From positions 2,046,001 through 2,110,000 of the forward strand of contig JBKYIJ010000008.1 of NCBI GenBank assembly GCA_047030855.1: a stretch of 64,000 nt of DNA, given 5' to 3'. This stretch comes from QVMM01 sp047030855 (GTDB lineage Bacteria > Bacteroidota > Bacteroidia > Bacteroidales > Dysgonomonadaceae). The notes under the pieces are model-generated. The model saw nothing but the letters and a program-made list of their open reading frames with translations, was not told where the DNA came from and did no database searches. This document shows, one piece after another, positions 61,312-64,000 of the stretch; positions within the stretch are counted from its first letter, which is position 1, and each line of letters starts with the position of its first letter. The translations under genes and the position numbers were made by a program.

Positions 61312-64000
61312 GTTATATTTATCAAGCAACTCATCAGCCGTATTCTGGTCAAGAATAAAGCATGATAGCATTTGGTCATCGGTAAGGAAAGTATTGTAGC
61401 CACGCATCAGATATACATCTAAAGTTGCTCCATCTGCACCCATATTTATATAAGAAGGAACAGTTTGATAAATACTATCAGAGGTACCACGCTGAACCGC
61501 CCCAGACATGATGCCATTGATGTACAAGTAAACCATTTCCGTATTTTCTTTCTCGTAATCAGAAGAGCCATCCGTAGCAATAGGGAAAGAAACAAACCCT
61601 ACTTCATAAATGTTTTCAGCAGCCATTTTCATAGCAAGCTGGCTATTACCTCTTGTTACCATCCTTGCTTCGGTAGGAGTTATAATGAAGCCTGTGCCAT
61701 TTTCATCCAAACATTTGATAATTGGTGCACTATCATCCGTTACTTCCGAAGCCTTATATTTAATCAAGAATGCAAATGCATTATTAGCGTTTTGTAGCGG
61801 TTGTTCTAAAGGTTTATACTTTACGATACTTCGGGCATCACCTGTATGCCTTAAAGCATTGTTAATCCATCCGTCTCCACCCCAATTAAAACCACTAAAT
61901 TCAGTGGTCACATTTTCATACGTCCATTCTTCCCTATTCGTGTCATCATTACTACGTCCTTGTGCTGTTAATTTGAGTTGCATGCCATCCGTAGGCTCTA
62001 CAATATTCAAATCCGATTTTGTGACATTCAGATTAAACAAATACTGGGTTGTACCGCAAACGAACTTGCAACTCTCAACTCCATAGTTCATTGCACGCAA
62101 AGATAACTTCGTGGTTATAAATGAAACTTTTGCTGATGATATAAGCGTTCCTGCTTCATATATCTCTACTGTTGTTGGAGTTTCTCTGGGATTATAAGCA
62201 GCATAAGTCAACGTATAATTATCATATTGCTTGACAGGAATGTATGGTCTGTTACCTCCCGATATAATAGTTCCATCTTGATAAGCAAAACGAGTTGCTA
62301 TAATAGGAGTAGTGTTACCTGATTCACGAACAGCAATATCAAAATATATACTGTTACTTTTTATGATACTTCCGTCAGCCAGTTCTAATTCGGCAACCAT
62401 CTGTACAGAATGTGCACCATGCGACATTAAAGCGGTATCTATATTGAATGAGCCATTAGATGTACTGGTTGTGATACTCCTGTCTTCGTAATCAACGCCA
62501 TCTATATAACAACGCAAGGTTTTGGTTCCACTACCAGTCAGAGCATAAGGTACGTTGACTTTATCTCCCTTATTGATTGTAGTAGCAATATTGAATGAAC
62601 TCGTAAGTGTTAATTGTACTACGCTAACAGTCCATGATATACTTGAAACTTGTTTTTCTTCTCCTTCACCTACTTCCGCACGAACACGTACATTGTTCGT
62701 TCCAACGTCAATGTATTTTGTTACATCAATCTTTTGCGTACTTCCTGCTGGTATTGTTTGTTCGAAGGAAGATGACGTTGCGCCACGGACAATGGTTACC
62801 GTAACTTTTGCGGAATTTCCTGTTGACTCTCCAGTGGTGGTATCAATTTGGTCATACGAATAACTTAATTCAACGGTATCACCATTTTTAACGGTAGGAT
62901 TAGGAGTGAGACGTGTAAGAACTATTTTAGTAGTCACGACTGAACCACCACCCCCGCCAGTAAATGTTTCAGAGGTACTTAATTCATCTCCACTCTCCGT
63001 GAGTAAGGAAAGAGAATATGCCTTTTCATCTCCTTCTCCTATGGTGTTGAGACGTAAGGCAGACCCATATTTTCCTGAAATACCCTTAAATTCTGCTGCT
63101 ACTGCCTTATTTTCAACTGGATTAGTAGAGTTCTCATCTATTGTCTCATCAACCTCTACGACCGGAATATCAAGATTTACGTTCCCACTTTCATCTGGAG
63201 TTAGCACATTTGTAGAAGCTCCTCTTGAAACAGTAATTTGTTTTATCGCTCCTTTACCGCCATAAGGCTTCCAAGCAGACACGTCATAAAATGTACTTAT
63301 ATCCGTTCCTTCAAAACGATAATCTTCCCAATTGCCGTCAGAGACTTCAAAGGTGATAATCATTCCCGATTTTTCTTCATCATCAATATCAGCATTTCTC
63401 AATGCTTCGATAGCCGTTGATAAAGTGTAAAAACCTTCTGATAACGGCACCTCTCTCGTAACATTAAAGAAGCCTGAACCAGAACCACTTCCCGAACCGC
63501 CACCAATTAAGGATAATTCTTTTCCTGAATATCCGTAGTAAAGTTCATTGTATAGGTAAAACTTACCTATTTCGGGTGTTACCGTGCTTGCTACGCCATT
63601 TTTTACTAACGTGAGTGTTCTTATCTTACCTTTAGCATCCTCTTGCAAATATAGCCCATCTACATCTGTCGTCTCTCCGCTTTCCAATATACCAGAACAT
63701 TCCAATATAGCATCCGTCTTAGTCGTAAGAATTGAAATTGCAGTTTCCCAATCATCAACCTTTACAAAAATACCATTGCCGTCAAATACATACAGATATT
63801 TGTCTAAAATATAGATTTTATTCTTTAATGGTTCTGTACGTGATGAATTCATAAATGAGTCAGCGGTTGACCAATTACTATAAAACAAGAAATTAAGTTC
63901 TGGAACGTTTGGAAGGCTTACCGCATAAGCGAATTTATTCTTTGCCCTCACATATACAATTTGACCATCAGTGCCACTATATAATTGAGATAGAATATCA
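61291..64000 (-). CDS. DGR target protein, N-terminal segment (start beyond window)
   Basis: The frame stays open to base 64000 (DILSQLYSGTDGQIVYVRAKNKFAY), so the GTG at 63951 is not the start and the gene begins outside. A Gly-Ser linker (GGGSGSGSGSG, about 63473-63505) is followed by a tail-protein-like region, two or three Ig-like beta-sandwiches (about 62,000-62,940; TPNPTVKNGDTVELSYSYDQ) and a LamG-like jelly-roll (about 61,340-61,990; NALRHTGDARSIVKYKPLEQPL, MVYLYINGIMSGAVQRG). With the two frame joins the visible protein exceeds 2,260 residues. A phage tail fibre or baseplate-associated adhesin is the best reading. Confidence 0.8.
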   Translation of the reverse strand, partial: DILSQLYSGTDGQIVYVRAKNKFAYAVSLPNVPELNFLFYSNWSTADSFMNSSRTEPLKNKIYILDKYLYVFDGNGIFVKVDDWETAISILTTKTDAILECSGILESGETTDVDGLYLQEDAKGKIRTLTLVKNGVASTVTPEIGKFYLYNELYYGYSGKELSLIGGGSGSGSGSGFFNVTREVPLSEGFYTLSTAIEALRNADIDDEEKSGMIITFEVSDGNWEDYRFEGTDISTFYDVSAWKPYGGKGAIKQITVSRGASTNVLTPDESGNVNLDIPVVEVDETIDENSTNPVENKAVAAEFKGISGKYGSALRLNTIGEGDEKAYSLSLLTESGDELSTSETFTGGGGGSVVTTKIVLTRLTPNPTVKNGDTVELSYSYDQIDTTTGESTGNSAKVTVTIVRGATSSSFEQTIPAGSTQKIDVTKYIDVGTNNVRVRAEVGEGEEKQVSSISWTVSVVQLTLTSSFNIATTINKGDKVNVPYALTGSGTKTLRCYIDGVDYEDRSITTSTSNGSFNIDTALMSHGAHSVQMVAELELADGSIIKSNSIYFDIAVRESGNTTPIIATRFAYQDGTIISGGNRPYIPVKQYDNYTLTYAAYNPRETPTTVEIYEAGTLISSAKVSFITTKLSLRAMNYGVESCKFVCGTTQYLFNLNVTKSDLNIVEPTDGMQLKLTAQGRSNDDTNREEWTYENVTTEFSGFNWGGDGWINNALRHTGDARSIVKYKPLEQPLQNANNAFAFLIKYKASEVTDDSAPIIKCLDENGTGFIITPTEARMVTRGNSQLAMKMAAENIYEVGFVSFPIATDGSSDYEKENTEMVYLYINGIMSGAVQRGTSDSIYQTVPSYINMGADGATLDVYLMRGYNTFLTDDQMLSCFILDQNTADELLDKYNSNNILG

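Noticed and set aside
63949..63951. GTG at 63951 as the start of the large target gene
   Set aside because: The frame is open to the window edge with similar composition, and the first residues would begin in mid-domain.
1..64000. CRISPR arrays, rRNA genes or toxin-antitoxin pairs
   Set aside because: I saw no regularly spaced short repeats, no rRNA-like sequence and no convincing two-gene toxin-antitoxin arrangement.

Overview
The window is chromosomal DNA of a Bacteroidetes bacterium, most likely order Bacteroidales. The evidence is the many promoters of the TAnnTTTG (-7) type, the ATP synthase gene order beta-epsilon-(small membrane protein)-a-c-b-delta-alpha-gamma, Bacteroidetes-type lipoproteins, and a MurA with Asp in place of the usual catalytic Cys. 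I do not name a genus.

From 1 to 49,900 the content is mainly housekeeping. It starts with the end of an Omp85 barrel gene, trmD, an RlhA-like U32 protein, an MscS channel, and an ndh / fRMsr / zupT cluster. DedA follows, then a minus-strand envelope cluster (membrane glycosyltransferase, rfbB, murB, murA) and the mfd-cinA pair. A small decayed integrative element (19,592-21,493) sits at tRNA-Pro. Next are aspS, a MarR-controlled RND efflux operon (23,915-30,117), a pepT-gcvT-mgsA-MFS-PPTase operon, SRP RNA and tRNA-Thr, a TrhP-like U32 protein, aldA, a carboxynorspermidine-synthase-like gene, the complete F1Fo ATP synthase operon, rnpA-yidD, an ExbD-like gene, and two AraC-type regulator genes, the second lacking a DNA-binding domain.

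From about 50,600 to the right edge the DNA is accessory. It holds a two-gene module (soluble protein plus four-helix membrane protein) of unknown role and an IS1595-type transposase. It also holds a diversity-generating retroelement (DGR) that appears to belong to a phage or prophage. The DGR has a reverse transcriptase, a 105-bp template repeat (TR, 56,971-57,075) and a variable repeat (VR, 57,261-57,365). The VR is at the 3' end of a very large tail-fibre-like gene that runs off the window. TR and VR differ at 13 positions; 12 of these are adenines of the sense-strand TR, which is the signature of adenine-directed mutagenic retrohoming. Three small genes follow the RT with 4-bp overlaps.

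Several genes that should be intact (trmD, ndh, pepT, a glycosyltransferase, a small repressor, the DGR target) are broken by single-base frameshifts, nearly all in homopolymer runs. The simplest reading is residual sequencing error in a draft assembly, so I annotate these as single genes and give the likely break positions.
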